64,000 nucleotides of DNA from Trichopria drosophilae (lineage: Eukaryota > Arthropoda > Insecta > Hymenoptera > Diapriidae). The notes beneath the pieces are model-generated. The model did not search any database. It was given only the letters and a program-made list of their open reading frames with translations, and was not told where the DNA came from. The stretch's first letter is position 1. Each line of letters opens with the position of its first letter. Made by a program: the position numbers and the translations under genes. The stretch covers positions 114,069,501 through 114,133,500 of the forward strand of contig CM059585.1 of NCBI GenBank assembly GCA_030407085.1, given 5' to 3'. Of this stretch, positions 62,722 to 64,000 are shown one piece after another.

Positions 62722-63808
62722 CCACTTCACTGGTAATGTATCATATGTGTACAAAAAAAAATTGCCACGATTGATAATGTATCATATACATGTACATTTT
62801 TAAATAACTTCCACAATTTTCAGTTAATTTGCACGAAATTTGGTATGCTATAGTTTCTTAGGGTCACTGAATGAGAATCTGAGGCCACCGTTTCAAAATT
62901 CAATATGGCGGTTCCAATATGGCGGCTACAAGCTATATGCTTTTGAAGCAAATTTTTTTCTGTGCGTGGAAAACGGCTGAAATTTGTTACTCGGGGGTTT
63001 TTGGGATTGCTGATTACGAATCTGATCTGAGATTTTTAAAATTCAAAATGGCGGATTCAAGATGGCACACGAATTTTTAAAAATTCATCGAATTTGCTTG
63101 AAACTCGTTAGTTGGGAGTTTTTGGGATCGCTGATTACGAATCTGATCTCAGATTTTCAAAATTCAAAATGATATATCCGAGATAGTAAATAGAATGTGC
63201 AAAATGAATTTTGACCTTACCTTGGCGGACTCAATTTTGAATTATCATAAAATGAAAAAATTTTGTGGTTGAACTCCACCGTTAGCTGGTTAATTATAAC
63301 GACCCCAGAGTGCACCACGAGTAGATAGTGGGAGGATTGGACTCCATTTTTTCTTTTTTGTATTTTTTTTGTTTTTTTTTGTTTGTTCTTTTTTGTATTT
63401 TTAATCCGCTATTTTGAATCTATAAACCAATGCACATTTCAAATTCATTTCATATCATGTTCAGATAAACACATTTCTTGCGGAAACCTCATATGTAACA
63501 TTCTCATTGAAATTTGATGAAGAAAAATGTATACTAAAAAATTCGGGCCGCGGACAAGTAGAAATGCTACTTTTGCGAACCTATGTAGTGGGTAACCCAC
63601 AGACATATGTATACACCTGAATAAAGATTACATTACAAATAATGATGCACCCCGTGGGAGTGAAGGGGAGGGGGAGGTGAGTTTTTTACGTTAAATGATA
63701 TTTTTTATGAAAAAATGGAACCCATGTTTCACAGCTTCGCGATATCTTAAAAACTGACTCGTACCAGTCTTGGCACTTTTTATTTTAAAACGGCTACCAG
63801 TGAAGTGG
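62722..63808. mobile_element. 1.09-kb TTAA element carrying the dispersed module
   Basis: CCACTTCACTGGTA and TACCAGTGAAGTGG are exact inverted ends with TTAA at 62718-62721 and 63809-63812. Three module copies are inside, with AATATGGCGG or AAAATGGCGGATTCAAGATG and GCTGATTACGAATCTGATCT. A T-rich low-complexity run is at 63340-63400. Same family as window positions 1-136. Confidence 0.8.
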
Positions 63809-63812
63809 TTAA

Positions 63813-64000
63813 GAAAGATACTAAAACTACCAGTGTTGAATAAAACGGTTTTAGCAGTTGGTCCAAAACGTACTTTTACTAACAAACAAGTGGTCGAATT
63901 AGCTGTCCAAACATCATCGTCCATTTTCAATGAAGGATTACTGACACTCCTGTAAAAGATGAACGTCAAGGGTTACAACAGCAAAATCGTTTTTTATGAA
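63813..64000. other. Right edge of window, undetermined
   Basis: A short open plus-strand stretch (KRTFTNKQVVELAVQ) and a reading in another frame (TPVKDERQGLQQQ) overlap. This could be a decayed transposon ORF or chance; the window ends before it can be decided. Confidence 0.2.

Noticed and set aside
63770..63955. 61-codon plus-strand ORF as a gene exon
   Set aside because: Its start lies inside the transposon end and the frame breaks soon after; evidence too weak.

Overview
The window is nuclear DNA of an insect: AT-rich, intron-bearing and crowded with transposon remnants. Three conserved genes can be read exon by exon with GT-AG splice sites, and all give arthropod-like proteins. I cannot place the order. 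Nothing bacterial or viral is evident: no operons and no CRISPR array.

Layout. Positions 174-9202, minus strand: nucleoporin Nup54, three exons, C-terminus beyond the left edge. Its 6.9-kb first intron holds a plus-strand gene (8129-8836, three exons) for an unrecognised 174-residue single-pass membrane protein. Positions 9203-24591: gene-poor repeats. Positions 24592-44197, minus strand: metabotropic GABA-B receptor subunit 1, eleven coding exons, 856 residues, complete from signal peptide to C-terminal coiled coil. Positions 44914-54935, plus strand: MED22, a Mediator head subunit, two exons separated by a 9.6-kb intron, transcribed divergently from the receptor gene across 716 bp. Positions 54936-64000: AT-rich sequence with transposons only. 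The genes have unrelated jobs (nuclear pore, inhibitory neurotransmission, transcription), so their proximity looks like chromosomal neighbourhood rather than shared function.

Most of the structure lies in the repeats: (1) at least nine non-autonomous elements of about 150-480 bp with CAGT-type inverted ends and TA target duplications (pogo/Tc1-like MITEs), some nested; (2) foldback elements of about 0.6-1.3 kb, three bounded by TTAA as in the piggyBac superfamily, one by TA, one by CCTT; (3) elements with CCCA(G/A)TAA...TTA(C/T)TGGG ends; (4) a dispersed module of about 120 bp carrying CCGCCATTTT/CCGCCATATT; (5) decayed non-LTR retrotransposon pieces. The module and several MITEs carry words resembling the YY1/Pleiohomeotic binding consensus, the most intriguing hypothesis in the window. 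I did not find a clearly new gene system.
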